42,650 nt of DNA from JBOHCT01 sp050699055 (GCA_050699055.1 JBOHCT010000007.1:1-42650), one strand, 5' to 3'. Shown: positions 15,393 through 26,952, numbered from the stretch's first letter. Translations and numbers: made by a program. The notes: generated by a model not told the origin, from the sequence alone.

Positions 15393-17120
15393 GTGTGCTC
15401 GAGGACCCCGCGAGGAGGGATGCCTGAGACGAGGAGGGCCAGCGCCGCCGCACGGGTCGCGGCCCGACGTGGGTTCCGCGCCCTGTGGCGGCTGCCGCGA
15501 CGCGCCTGGCACGCCGCCACGGCGCGCTGGCGGCGCTCGCTTCAGGTCCGCGTGGTGACGACCACGATGGTGGTCTCGCTGTCGGTCCTCGCCCTGCTCG
15601 GGCTGTTTCTCATGCAGCAGATCGAGAGCGGGCTGCTGCGCGCGAAGGAGAACGCCGCCCTGACCGAGGCCTACGCCGGGTTCAGCGCCGCCCAGAACCA
15701 ACTCAACACGGTCGCGGTCACCGGTGACATCCACTCACAGTCGGCCGTCCTCGACCAGCTCGCGAGCACGCTCGGTAAGCGAAGCGGCCCCGCCGGGCTC
15801 TACGACGTCATCATCCTGACCGATACCGGCGCGGACCGGGCGAGCTCCGACCTCGGCCGGAGTACCGGGGCGATAGCGCAGCGCAGCGTTCCCGAGCGGC
15901 TGCGCCGAGCCGTACGGGCCAGCGACATCCACAAGCAGCGCTACACCTACACCTGGCTCTCGTACACCGACGGCCATCGGCGTGTGCCTGGCCTCGTGGT
16001 CGGTGCACCGCTCGGGCCCTACGAGCTCTACTACCTCTTCCCGCTGACGCAGGAGGTGCAGACGCTCGCGCTCGTGCGCCGCGCCCTCGCCGCCGCGAGC
16101 GCCGCCCTCGTCCTGCTGCTGGCCGCGATCGCCTACCTCGTCACCCGGCAGGTCGTGGCGCCCGTACGCGAAGCCGCCCAGACCGCGGAGCGGCTCGCCT
16201 CTGGACGGCTGGAAGAGCGGATGCGGGTGAAGGGAGAGGACGAGCTGGCCCGGCTCGCGAGCTCATTCAACGAGATGGCGAGCAACCTCCAGGAGCAGAT
16301 ACGTCAGCTCGAGGAGCTGTCACGGGTCCAGCGACGTTTCGTCTCCGACGTGTCCCACGAGCTACGCACGCCGCTGTCGACGGTCCGCATCGCCGCCGAC
16401 GTCCTGCATGAGGCGCGGGAGACCTTCGACCCGACCGTGGCGCGCTCGGCGGAGCTGCTGCAGAATCAGCTCGACCGTTTCGAGGCCCTTCTCGGCGACC
16501 TTCTGGAGATCAGCAGGTACGACGCGGGCGCCGCGACCCTCGAGACGGAGTCGATCGACGTGCGCGACCTCGTCCACCACTCCGTCGCCGATACAGAGCC
16601 GCTCGCGGAGCGTAGGGAGACGCGGGTGGTGCTGCGTCTGCCGGCCGATCCGTGTATCGCCGAGGTCGACCGCCGGCGGGTCGAGCGAATCCTGCGCAAC
16701 CTCCTCGTCAACGCCGTCGAGCACGGCGAGGGTCGCGAGGTGATCGTCACGGCCGCGGGCGACCGCGACGCCGTCGCCGTGGCGGTGCGCGATCACGGTG
16801 TCGGACTGCGGCCAGGCCAGGCGGAGATGGTTTTCGACCGGTTCTGGCGGGCTGACCCGGCGCGCGCCCGGACCACCGGCGGGACCGGGCTCGGCCTCTC
16901 GATCTCCCGGGAGGATGCCCAGCTGCATGGCGGATGGCTGCAGGCGTGGGGTGAGCCCGGGAAGGGGTCGCAGTTCCGGCTGTCCCTGCCGAGGGTGACC
17001 GGTCAGGAGCTGCGCGGCTCACCTCTTCCGCTCGTCCCACCGGAGGTACAGCGGGCCCGGGGTCGGCCGTCGTTGGCCAGCACGCAGAGTGCCACCCCGG
17101 CGGTGAGCGCCCGTGGTTAG
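15393..17120 (+). CDS. mtrB: Sensor histidine kinase MtrB
   Basis: 575 aa. Membrane helices lie near residues 56-78 and 228-252 and flank an extracytoplasmic sensor of about 150 residues. A HAMP linker follows (PVREAAQTAERLASGRL), then the dimerisation H-box DVSHELRTPLSTVR with the phospho-acceptor His near 322, the N-box LLVNAVEH, and the ATP-binding DHGVGL and GGTGLGLSI motifs. It phosphorylates MtrA. Start is uncertain: the GTG at 15393 would have overlapped the mtrA stop before insertion of the element, whereas an ATG at 15420 has a GAGGAGGG tract almost touching it. It overlaps lpqB by eight bases. Confidence 0.94.
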   Translation: MCSRTPRGGMPETRRASAAARVAARRGFRALWRLPRRAWHAATARWRRSLQVRVVTTTMVVSLSVLALLGLFLMQQIESGLLRAKENAALTEAYAGFSAAQNQLNTVAVTGDIHSQSAVLDQLASTLGKRSGPAGLYDVIILTDTGADRASSDLGRSTGAIAQRSVPERLRRAVRASDIHKQRYTYTWLSYTDGHRRVPGLVVGAPLGPYELYYLFPLTQEVQTLALVRRALAAASAALVLLLAAIAYLVTRQVVAPVREAAQTAERLASGRLEERMRVKGEDELARLASSFNEMASNLQEQIRQLEELSRVQRRFVSDVSHELRTPLSTVRIAADVLHEARETFDPTVARSAELLQNQLDRFEALLGDLLEISRYDAGAATLETESIDVRDLVHHSVADTEPLAERRETRVVLRLPADPCIAEVDRRRVERILRNLLVNAVEHGEGREVIVTAAGDRDAVAVAVRDHGVGLRPGQAEMVFDRFWRADPARARTTGGTGLGLSISREDAQLHGGWLQAWGEPGKGSQFRLSLPRVTGQELRGSPLPLVPPEVQRARGRPSLASTQSATPAVSARG

Positions 17121-18846
17121 CAAGCGACTGATATTTCCGCTCCTCGGGATGGTGTGTGCCCTGGCCGCCGGGTGCGCGTCGGTCCCGACCGGCGGACCGG
17201 TGCTGAGCGGTCGTCCGGTCGAGCGCGCCGACCCACTGGAAGACCCGTACATCCGCGTCATTCCCGCTGGCCCGAGGCCCGGATGGAAGCCTGAGCAGAT
17301 CGTGCGCGGGTTCCTCACCGCGTCGGCGAGCTTCGAGCGCCACCACGCGGTCGCACGGAGCTATATCTCGCAGGGCAAGCGTGCGGACTGGGACCCGGCC
17401 CGGAAGGTAGTGGTCTACGACGAAGGCCCAGGGTTCACGCTGACCTCCGATCTCACCTCGGAGACGGCCGACGCCGTGACCATTGAGGCGCGCAAGGTCG
17501 CGACGATCGACGAGGACGGTCAGTACGTCGCCGCGCCGCGCGGCACGCGCGTGAAGAGGGTGTTCCACCTGCGTAAGATCGACGGGAACTGGCGCGTCGT
17601 CGACTATCCGCAGGGCCTGCTGCTGACGACCCGCGATCTGGCCCGGGCATACCGCACGCTGGACCTGTACTTCTTCGATCCTTCCAACCGAATCCTGGTT
17701 CCCAACCCGATCTATCTGGCGGTACAACCGCGCTCGAAGCTCCCGACGGCCCTCACGCGTGCCCTGCTGCGCGGGCCGACCGACTGGCTCGCCCCCGCCG
17801 TGCGGTCGGCGTTCCCCGAGGCCGTCAGCCTCCGCCGTCCGGTCACCGTGTCGGCGGGAATCGCGACGGTGGACCTCGGCGGGGCGGCGTATGGCGTCGC
17901 CGGAGAGCGGCTGTCGCGGTTGTCGGCCCAACTCGCGTGGACGCTCACGCAACTGCCGGAGATCCAGCAGGTGCGGCTCGAGATCGGTGGCGACCTCGTC
18001 GATGTGCCCGGTATCTCCAGCAGGCTGCAGGACCGCGACGACTGGTACGCCGTGCGGCCGACCGGGCTCACCACGTCGGTGAAGGGTTACCTGCTGCGGA
18101 AGGGCAAGGTGTCCGTCGTCGAGGACGAGACCGTCCACCCCGCCCCGGGCCCGGCCGGGGCGGGGAAGGTCGATCTCACCCACATCGCGGTCTCCCTCGG
18201 CGGCAAGCGTGTCGCCGGGCTGTCGTCGTCCGGGCGAAGGCTGCTCGTCGGGGACCTGAACGAGGATGCCCACTTCGTCACCCCGCTCGTCGGCCGACAC
18301 CTCGCCACGCCCTCTTGGGACAGGTACGGCGACGTATGGGCCGTCGCCAGCCATCACGGCCATTCCACGGTCTGGATGCTGCGCCGAGGCACACGTCCGC
18401 ACGAAGTCCACGCGCCGGGCCTCGAGAACCACACGGTCCAGGCCTTGCGGGTGGCCCGGGACGGCGTGCGCGTGGCGGTGGTCGTCGCCGACGGCGACAA
18501 GAGCAGGCTGCTCTTGGGACGCATCGAACGTAGTAGCAAAGGGACCGAGATCGAGGGGCTAATCCCACTCGCTCCCGAGCTGCGCCACGTGCTCGACTTG
18601 TCATGGCGCGATGCGGACAGGCTGCTTGTGCTGAACAGGGACGAGAACGGAGCGGTGCCGTATCTCGTCGAGGTCGCGGGGAGCGGCGTTCAGCCCATCA
18701 GCTCCGTGGGGCAGATGACGTCGATCGCCGCCGCGCCGGGAGCCCCGATGCTCGCGGCGCTCAAGGGACACGAGATCTGGCTCTCCCGTGACGACCTGAT
18801 CTGGCAGAAGTTCCACAAGGGCACGAGCCCGGCCTACCCGGGGTGA
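17113..18846 (+). CDS. lpqB: Lipoprotein LpqB (MtrAB accessory)
   Basis: 577 aa. The signal peptide ends in the lipobox LAAGC with Cys21, so the protein is anchored outside the membrane. An N-terminal region (RGFLTASASFERHHAVARSYIS), then a GerMN domain near residues 195-300 (ALLRGPTDWLAPAVRSAFP, VDLGGAAYG) and a C-terminal beta-propeller-like half match LpqB. In mycobacteria LpqB contacts the MtrB sensor domain and modulates MtrA phosphorylation. The GTG at 17113 overlaps mtrB, and its stop overlaps the following MFS gene by four bases, so mtrA-mtrB-lpqB-MFS form one unit. Confidence 0.94.
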   Translation: MVSKRLIFPLLGMVCALAAGCASVPTGGPVLSGRPVERADPLEDPYIRVIPAGPRPGWKPEQIVRGFLTASASFERHHAVARSYISQGKRADWDPARKVVVYDEGPGFTLTSDLTSETADAVTIEARKVATIDEDGQYVAAPRGTRVKRVFHLRKIDGNWRVVDYPQGLLLTTRDLARAYRTLDLYFFDPSNRILVPNPIYLAVQPRSKLPTALTRALLRGPTDWLAPAVRSAFPEAVSLRRPVTVSAGIATVDLGGAAYGVAGERLSRLSAQLAWTLTQLPEIQQVRLEIGGDLVDVPGISSRLQDRDDWYAVRPTGLTTSVKGYLLRKGKVSVVEDETVHPAPGPAGAGKVDLTHIAVSLGGKRVAGLSSSGRRLLVGDLNEDAHFVTPLVGRHLATPSWDRYGDVWAVASHHGHSTVWMLRRGTRPHEVHAPGLENHTVQALRVARDGVRVAVVVADGDKSRLLLGRIERSSKGTEIEGLIPLAPELRHVLDLSWRDADRLLVLNRDENGAVPYLVEVAGSGVQPISSVGQMTSIAAAPGAPMLAALKGHEIWLSRDDLIWQKFHKGTSPAYPG

Positions 18847-19997
18847 CCGGGGCACCGGCCGTCTCCCTCGCTCCGGTGCGCCGCGCGCGAGTCGCGGTCG
18901 GCGCCACCTTCGGGTTGCACGGATGCTTGGCCGGGTCATGGGCGGCCCGGGTGCCGTGGGTTCAGCATTCTCTCGGACTCTCGCCGGGGGCGCTCGGTCT
19001 CGCGCTGCTCGGCGGCGCGGCGGGCGGACTGCTCGCCATGCCGGTGGCGGGAGCGGCGGTGGGTCGGCTCAGCAGCAGACGGGTCGCGCGCGTCGCCCTC
19101 GCCGCCATGGCCATCGCGGTCGCTCTCCCGGCCCTCGCGCCAAGCCTGGTGACGCTCGCGCTGGCCCTCCTCGCCTTCGGCGCCGTCGGGGGGCTGGCCG
19201 ACGTGTCGATGAACGCCCAAGCAGTCGCGGTCGAGCGCCGCCTGCGACGCGTCATCCTCCCGGGGACGCACGGGCTGTGGAGCGTGGGCGGGCTCGTGGG
19301 GGCGGGTGGAGGTGCGGCAGCCGCGGCGCTCGGCGTTCCCGCCTCCGTCCACCTGCCGGTCACGGCCGGCGCCGCGCTCGTCCTCTCGCCGCTCGTCACG
19401 AGGGGCCTGCTCGCAGAGGACCGGGACGTCTCGCGAGGCCCCGTGATCGCGCTGCCGTCCCGCGCGTTGCTCGCGCTCGGGGCGCTGTGTGCCTGCTCGT
19501 TCTTCGCGGAGGCGGCCGCGGGCGACTGGAGCGCGGTGTATCTCGTGACGGAGACGGGAGCGGGGCCCGGCCTCGCCGGCGCGGCCTTCGCGCTCTTCTC
19601 CGTCACGATGGCGGCCGGGCGGTTCTTCGGGGACGCGGCGGTCGCGCGATGGGGCGCGGTCCGGCCCGTCCGCGTCGCGGCGGCCGCCGGAGCGTGCGGG
19701 CTCGGACTGGCGCTGCTCGTTCCCGTCCCCTTGCTCGGCCTCATCGGGTTCTGCCTCCTCGGCCTCGGGGTAGCGGGCGTCGTGCCGCTCACCTTCCGTG
19801 CCGCCGGGCACAGGCACCACGACGTGGGGGCAGCGATCGCGGGCGTCGCGGGAGTCGGGTACGCGGCCTGGCTGGCGGCTCCGGGCCTCATCGGAGCGGT
19901 CGCCGAGGCGAGCTCGCTGACCGTCGCCTTCGGACTGGTGGCCGCCCTGGTGGCGGTGATCGGGCTCAATGCGGGCGTACTGCGCCTCGATCGCTGA
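18843..19997 (+). CDS. MFS transporter (YbjJ-like)
   Basis: 384 aa with about 12 hydrophobic helices. The first loop HGCLAGSWAARVPWVQHSLGLSPGALGLALLG (seen as SWAARVPWVQHSLGLS) is typical of the YbjJ/FucP-like MFS subgroup; GLADVSMNAQAVAVERR and GTHGLWSVGGLVGAG mark the middle. The substrate cannot be inferred. The GTG at 18843 overlaps the lpqB stop (GTGA). Presence in the mtrAB-lpqB unit is positional and does not prove a shared role. About 100 bp without a gene separate it from comF. Confidence 0.85.
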   Translation: MTGAPAVSLAPVRRARVAVGATFGLHGCLAGSWAARVPWVQHSLGLSPGALGLALLGGAAGGLLAMPVAGAAVGRLSSRRVARVALAAMAIAVALPALAPSLVTLALALLAFGAVGGLADVSMNAQAVAVERRLRRVILPGTHGLWSVGGLVGAGGGAAAAALGVPASVHLPVTAGAALVLSPLVTRGLLAEDRDVSRGPVIALPSRALLALGALCACSFFAEAAAGDWSAVYLVTETGAGPGLAGAAFALFSVTMAAGRFFGDAAVARWGAVRPVRVAAAAGACGLGLALLVPVPLLGLIGFCLLGLGVAGVVPLTFRAAGHRHHDVGAAIAGVAGVGYAAWLAAPGLIGAVAEASSLTVAFGLVAALVAVIGLNAGVLRLDR

Positions 19998-20096
19998 ACG
20001 AATGGACGGTACCGACCCGCGATCCTCTCGGTCGCCGGTCCACAGGCGAGGCTGATCCCCTGGCGCCGGCCGTGTCCCTGACGCGATCGTCGAGGC

Positions 20097-20849
20097 ATGC
20101 TCGCATCTCCTCTCCATGTTCTCGTCGACCTGGTTCTCCCGGAGCGATGCGTCGGATGCGGCGCCGCCGGTCCGTCGCTGTGCGGCTGCTGTCTCGGGGG
20201 GCTCATCGGCCCGGCCACACGGACCTGGCCCCGGCCGGCACCGCCCTCCCTTCCGGTTCCGTGGGCGGTGGCCGCGTACGACGGTGCGGCGAAGGCGGCG
20301 ATCCTGGCGCACAAGGAACGCGGACGTCTCGACCTCGCTGGGCCGTTGGGTCGGGCGCTGGCGGCGGGCGTCGCCGCCGCGCTCGACCCGTCGGGCGCCC
20401 GCGAGACGGTGTTGGTTCCCGTGCCGACCGTTCGCGCGGCGGTCCGCCGTCGCGGCCACGAACCAACCGCGCGTATCGCCTCCGCGGCCGCGCGGTTTCT
20501 TCGCGATCGTGGGTACCCGGCCGGCGTCGTCCGCGTGCTCCGCCATTCGCGTCGCATCGCCGACCAGGCCGGGCTGTCCGCTGTCGACCGCGCACGCAAC
20601 CTCAGTGGCGCGCTTGTCGTATCCCCCACGCGGGTCGCAGCGGTGCGGGGCAGGACCGTCATCGTGGTTGACGACGTCATCACGACGGGCGCGACCCTCG
20701 CGGAAGCCTCGCGTGCGCTGCGCGCGGCCGGCGCGGTCGTGCCCGCTGTGGCGACCGTCGCGGGCACCCGGAGACTCTCGCGACAAACACGAGACTCACC
20801 TTCGCGCCCCTCCACATCCGGCTCTTCCCGCGTTACCTTTCCGTTATGA
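20097..20849 (+). CDS. comF: ComF family protein (phosphoribosyltransferase fold)
   Basis: 250 aa. A zinc-finger-like N-terminus CVGCGAAGPSLCGCC (from residue 18) precedes AAYDGAAKAAILAHKERGR. The PRTase core has the PRPP loop VIVVDDVITTGATLAEA near residues 190-206 and the ComF motif RRRGHEPTARIA. ComF supports DNA uptake in competent Firmicutes; in Actinobacteria its function is not defined. The last 30 residues are Ser/Arg-rich and not family-like. The ATG at 20097 follows GAGG. It lies immediately before hpf, as in Streptomyces. Confidence 0.9.
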   Translation: MLASPLHVLVDLVLPERCVGCGAAGPSLCGCCLGGLIGPATRTWPRPAPPSLPVPWAVAAYDGAAKAAILAHKERGRLDLAGPLGRALAAGVAAALDPSGARETVLVPVPTVRAAVRRRGHEPTARIASAAARFLRDRGYPAGVVRVLRHSRRIADQAGLSAVDRARNLSGALVVSPTRVAAVRGRTVIVVDDVITTGATLAEASRALRAAGAVVPAVATVAGTRRLSRQTRDSPSRPSTSGSSRVTFPL

Positions 20850-20950
20850 GACCGATCCGGGTATCGCGTCGGCTAGACGGGCCGACTAGACCGGGGCGTG
20901 CCTGGGTAGACCGTGTCTCTTCCGCCGACGTCACGTGAAGGGGGCCGGCG

Positions 20951-21661
20951 TTGGATGTCATCGTCAAGGGCCGTCGTACGGGGATCCCACAGCGGTTTAG
21001 GGAGCACGCGACCAACAAGCTCGCGAAGGTCCAGAAGCTGGATCCAAAGGTCATTCGGATCGACGTGGAGGTGTCGAAGGAACGAAACCCTCGGCAGGCT
21101 GGTCGGCGTGAGCGGATCGAGCTCACCTGCCGTAGCCGCGGTCCGGCGATTCGTGCCGAGGCGTGCGCGGACGACCGTTACGCCGCCCTTGACCTCGCTC
21201 TGGCGCGGCTCAAGGAGCGGCTCCGCAAGGCCGCGGACCGGCGCAAGGTTCATCATGGCTCCCATACCCCACGATCCGTCGCGGCGGTCACCGCCGTTTC
21301 GCCCCTCGGGGTCGGCGAAGGCCCCGCACCGCGCGACGGGCTACGCGGGGCCGCGGTCGATCTCAGTGCTGAACTCAGTGCTGAACTCAGGGGCGAACCC
21401 GGCGCCCAACTCGGCGCCGGCGTCAACGCGGGCACCCAGGACGAGTCGCAGGTCACCATTCCGGCACAGGGCGACGGTCCACTGGTGGTTCGGGAGAAGA
21501 CGCACCGGGCCGACCCGATGACGCTCGACCAGGCGCTGTTCGAGATGGAGCTGGTCGGTCATGACTTCTATCTCTTCCGCGACCGGGACTCGGACCTGCC
21601 GAGCGTCGTCTACCGACGACGCGGGTTCGACTATGGGGTGATCCGCCTCCAGGAGCGGTGA
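20951..21661 (+). CDS. hpf: Ribosome hibernation-promoting factor, long form
   Basis: 236 aa from a TTG start at 20951, chosen because GAAGGGGG lies upstream and DVIVKGRRTGIPQRF is the conserved N-terminus; the nearby ATG is out of frame. The N-terminal domain (residues 1-100) binds the 30S decoding region. The C-terminal domain (about 175-236, MTLDQALFEMELVGHDFYLF, YRRRGFDYGVIRL) mediates 100S dimerisation. The linker carries a short codon-phased repeat. A GGGTAT at 20859-20864 resembles a stress-sigma -10 box, but no matching -35 is convincing. The factor inactivates ribosomes in stationary phase. Confidence 0.93.
   Translation: MDVIVKGRRTGIPQRFREHATNKLAKVQKLDPKVIRIDVEVSKERNPRQAGRRERIELTCRSRGPAIRAEACADDRYAALDLALARLKERLRKAADRRKVHHGSHTPRSVAAVTAVSPLGVGEGPAPRDGLRGAAVDLSAELSAELRGEPGAQLGAGVNAGTQDESQVTIPAQGDGPLVVREKTHRADPMTLDQALFEMELVGHDFYLFRDRDSDLPSVVYRRRGFDYGVIRLQER
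21362..21415 (+). repeat. 12-bp codon-phased tandem repeat in the hpf linker
   Basis: Units CTCAGTGCTGAA (21362-21373 and 21374-21385), CTCAGGGGCGAA (21386-21397), then decayed units to about 21415. They encode LSAE, LSAE, LRGE, PGAQ, LGAG, a four-residue period in the flexible linker between the two HPF domains. Copy number could vary between strains without breaking the frame. Confidence 0.75.
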
Positions 21662-21907
21662 GCGGCGAGCGCAGGCCCGACGCGGGGACGCACCCCGGAC
21701 ACCTGTCTCGGGCGCGGGAGACGCGCGTCCGGGCCAGGAGGGACGGGGACGCCATGGCGCTGGAGCATGTCGCCTCGAGGTGGTCGTGCGATGATTCTTG
21801 GTGGCCGCGTAGATAGGGCGGTGGATCAGGGGCCCGCGAGCCCGGCTGTCCTATTGCCGTGCGCTCTTAGTGCCCGGCGTTCTTGTCGTGCCCGTGAGGA
21901 GGACTAA
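21662..21907 (+). other. Leader/intergenic region upstream of the NarL-type regulator
   Basis: 246 bp without a recognised gene. It holds a 20-codon reading frame at 21754-21816 behind an AGGAGGGAC tract, ending in a Trp-rich tail (SRWSCDDSWWPRR). This could be a leader peptide or chance. No clear promoter or terminator hairpin was identified, although GC-rich inverted repeats such as GGGCCCGCGAGCCCGG near 21830 are present. Confidence 0.4.
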
Positions 21908-22627
21908 GTGAGCGAGACGCCCGAGGCAGGTGGACAGGACGCGGGACCGACAGTGACGGGGGCCGCCGAGCCCGTCACCCTGCTGCTCGTCGATGACCAC
22001 ACCCTTTTCCGGCGCGGGCTGCGGATGATGCTCGACCAGGAGTCCCACGTCGAAGTGGTCGGTGAGGCCAGCGATGGGCACGAAGCGGTGCAGAAGGCCG
22101 GCGACGTCACCCCGGACGTCGTGCTGATGGACATCCGCATGCCGCGGAGGGGCGGGATCGACGCCTGCACGGCCGTCAAGGACGTCGTACCGAGCACCAA
22201 GATCGTGATGCTGACCGTCAGCGACGAGGAGGCCGACCTCTACGATGCGATCAAGGCCGGTGCCGCCGGCTACCTCCTCAAGGAGGCGTCGATCGACGAG
22301 GTCGTGGCCGCCGTCCGAGCCGTGCACAGCGGGCAGTCGCTGCTGAGTCCGTCGATGGCGTCGAAGCTCCTGACGGAGTTCGCCGCTATGATCAAGAAAG
22401 ACGACGAACGCCACCAGGTGCCCGCCCCCAAGCTCACCGAGCGTGAGTTGGAGGTCCTCCGCCTCGTGGCCAAGGGACTGGGTAACCGGGAGATCGCGGC
22501 GGAGCTCTTCATCTCGGAGAACACCGTGAAGAACCATGTCCGCAATATCCTGGAGAAGCTTCAGCTGCACTCCCGGATGGAGGCGGTGGTCTACGCCATG
22601 CGCGAGAAGCTGTTCGAGATCACCTGA
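21908..22627 (+). CDS. NarL/LuxR-type response regulator (orphan)
   Basis: 239 aa. The receiver domain has Asp29/Asp30 (LLVDDH), phospho-acceptor Asp75 (LMDIRMP), Thr103 and Lys125 (YLLKEAS). A LuxR helix-turn-helix spans residues 176-230 (LTERELEVLRLVAKGLGNREI, ISENTVKNHVRNILEKL). A GTG start at 21908 follows GAGGAGGA at 21896-21903; the first 22 residues are a non-conserved extension. No kinase gene is adjacent. Regulators of this sequence lie between hpf and secA in many Actinobacteria; the regulon is unknown to me. Confidence 0.92.
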   Translation: MSETPEAGGQDAGPTVTGAAEPVTLLLVDDHTLFRRGLRMMLDQESHVEVVGEASDGHEAVQKAGDVTPDVVLMDIRMPRRGGIDACTAVKDVVPSTKIVMLTVSDEEADLYDAIKAGAAGYLLKEASIDEVVAAVRAVHSGQSLLSPSMASKLLTEFAAMIKKDDERHQVPAPKLTERELEVLRLVAKGLGNREIAAELFISENTVKNHVRNILEKLQLHSRMEAVVYAMREKLFEIT

Positions 22628-22666
22628 GCGGTTCGTCGGGCCGAGGTTCAACCTGCCGCCGGCCTG

Positions 22667-23839
22667 CTACCCCACGAGGGCGGTGGCGAGCGGCGCGGCG
22701 AGCGCGGGTGGATCGACATGTCCGACCCGCACCGAGTCGCATCCCACCCAGGCCGCCGCCTCTCCCAGGGCCCGTGCCATGGGATCGACGGCGGAGGCGT
22801 GGCGCAGGGACAGCTGCTTGGCGACGAGCGTATGGCCTTCGCGGCCCGGGTCGACCCTTCCGATCAGGCGTCCGCCCGCGAGAAGCGGCATGACGAAGTA
22901 TCCGTGCACGCGGCGACCGCGTGGCACGTAGGCCTCGAGACGGTGGTTGAACCCGAAGAGCCGTTCGGTGCGTTTGCGGTCCCATATCAGCGAGTCGAAC
23001 GGCGACAGCAGGGTCGTACGGTGGTGGCCGCGCGCCGACGAGGCGAGCGCGTCGGGATCCGCCCACGCCGCCCCCCAACCCTCGACCGTGACGGGGATCA
23101 GGCCACTGCCGTCCACGACGGCGTCGACCTGTTCCCCGCGCAGCCGGTAGTAGTCGGCGAGGTCCGCGCGAGTCGCCACCCCCAGCGCTCTTCCCGCGAG
23201 ACGTACCAGCCGGGTGAGGCACCACTGGTCGCTCGGGTCCTGATCGAGCAGGGAGGAAGGCAGGGCGCGCTCCGGCAGGTCGTAGACCCGCCGCCAGCCC
23301 TGGCGGTAGGTGCAGACCACCTCGCCGACACAGAGCAGCCACTCGACGGCGATCTTCGCCTCCGACCAGTCCCACCACGGCCCGCCGGCCTTGGCGCCGC
23401 CGAGCGCGGCGGCGGTCAACGGCCCGTCGGCGCGCAGCCTCGCCAGCACCTCGCGGCAGGCCCGCTGAGATACCTCGTGCCAGCGCATGCCCCTGCTCCG
23501 GAAAGCGCGCCGCCGGAACGAGGACGTCGGCCACTCCTCGATCGGCAGGACGCACGCCGCATGGGCGATGTGCTCGAACGCCACGGCGGGGCGGCTCCAG
23601 TACGCCGACTCCACGCGCGCCCGGCCGACGGGGCCCAGTCGCGCGTACGCGACCAGCTCGTGGGATCGGGCGAGCACGCTGATCGTGTCGAGCTGGACAG
23701 CGCCGAGGCGCCGCAGCATGGTCGGCACACGCTCACGCCGGGCGTCGGCGCCAAGTAGGCCCTGGGCGCGCAGGGAGACCCGCCGGACATCGTCGGCGCT
23801 CAGGCAGACATCGGGCTGGGGGATCGGCTCGGCTGTCAT
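22667..23839 (-). CDS. Winged-helix DNA glycosylase, AlkX/YcaQ type
   Basis: 390 aa of the HTH_42 family. RRLGAVQLDTISVLARSHELV near residues 43-63 carries the Q-L-D version of the catalytic motif; family work distinguishes QxD enzymes (AlkX/YcaQ, general interstrand-crosslink and alkylation repair) from QxQ enzymes (AlkZ, self-resistance in antibiotic clusters). Other conserved blocks are LSPFDSLIWDRKRTERLFGF and PRGRRVHGYFVMPLLAGGRLIGRVD. The QLD motif and housekeeping context favour general repair. It converges with the regulator gene and diverges from secA. Confidence 0.85.
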   Translation of the reverse strand: MTAEPIPQPDVCLSADDVRRVSLRAQGLLGADARRERVPTMLRRLGAVQLDTISVLARSHELVAYARLGPVGRARVESAYWSRPAVAFEHIAHAACVLPIEEWPTSSFRRRAFRSRGMRWHEVSQRACREVLARLRADGPLTAAALGGAKAGGPWWDWSEAKIAVEWLLCVGEVVCTYRQGWRRVYDLPERALPSSLLDQDPSDQWCLTRLVRLAGRALGVATRADLADYYRLRGEQVDAVVDGSGLIPVTVEGWGAAWADPDALASSARGHHRTTLLSPFDSLIWDRKRTERLFGFNHRLEAYVPRGRRVHGYFVMPLLAGGRLIGRVDPGREGHTLVAKQLSLRHASAVDPMARALGEAAAWVGCDSVRVGHVDPPALAAPLATALVG

Positions 23840-23847
23840 GGCCTACG

Positions 23848-23853
23848 ATCGTA
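23848..23853 (-). promoter_or_regulatory. Candidate -10 box for a leaderless alkX-type mRNA
   Basis: On the minus strand TACGAT ends eight bases before the ATG at 23839, the spacing of a leaderless transcript, and no Shine-Dalgarno is present. The box lies within the palindrome TACGATCGTA. A -35 hexamer is not evident. Confidence 0.35.
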
Positions 23854-23981
23854 CGGGCGGCCACCGACGTTTTCCCGTCCACCCTCTCGGCTCCTTGGAA
23901 CAGGGGGCCGTCCCCGGTCGTTTTGTTCGTGGAACGGCCTACGAGGGGTCCCACGACACGCGGCCTCGCCTACGATGGCCT

Positions 23982-24010
23982 GTGGGGCGGATCGACCATG
24001 CTCGCCCCAC
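23982..24010 (+). promoter_or_regulatory. Stem-loop in the secA leader
   Basis: GTGGGGCG (23982-23989) pairs perfectly with CGCCCCAC (24003-24010) across a 13-nt loop, 50 bp before the secA start. A TACGAT at about 23971-23976 could be a -10 box placing this hairpin at the 5' end of the mRNA. A regulatory role is inference only. Confidence 0.35.
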
Positions 24011-24060
24011 GAGGTCACGCCCTGCGTCCGGGTGGCAACGATCTGCGAGGAGCCTTCCGA

Positions 24061-26949
<2,889 letters not shown>

Positions 26950-26952
26950 CGC

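Noticed and set aside
18936..20815. Long overlapping minus-strand frames opposite the MFS and comF genes
   Set aside because: Low-complexity Arg/Ala/Pro/Gly-rich sequence from third-position GC bias; the plus-strand genes have membrane helices and PRTase motifs.
20843..20864. Stress-sigma promoter upstream of hpf based on GGGTAT
   Set aside because: The -10-like hexamer is present, but no -35 element occurs at the required distance, so I do not list it as a promoter.
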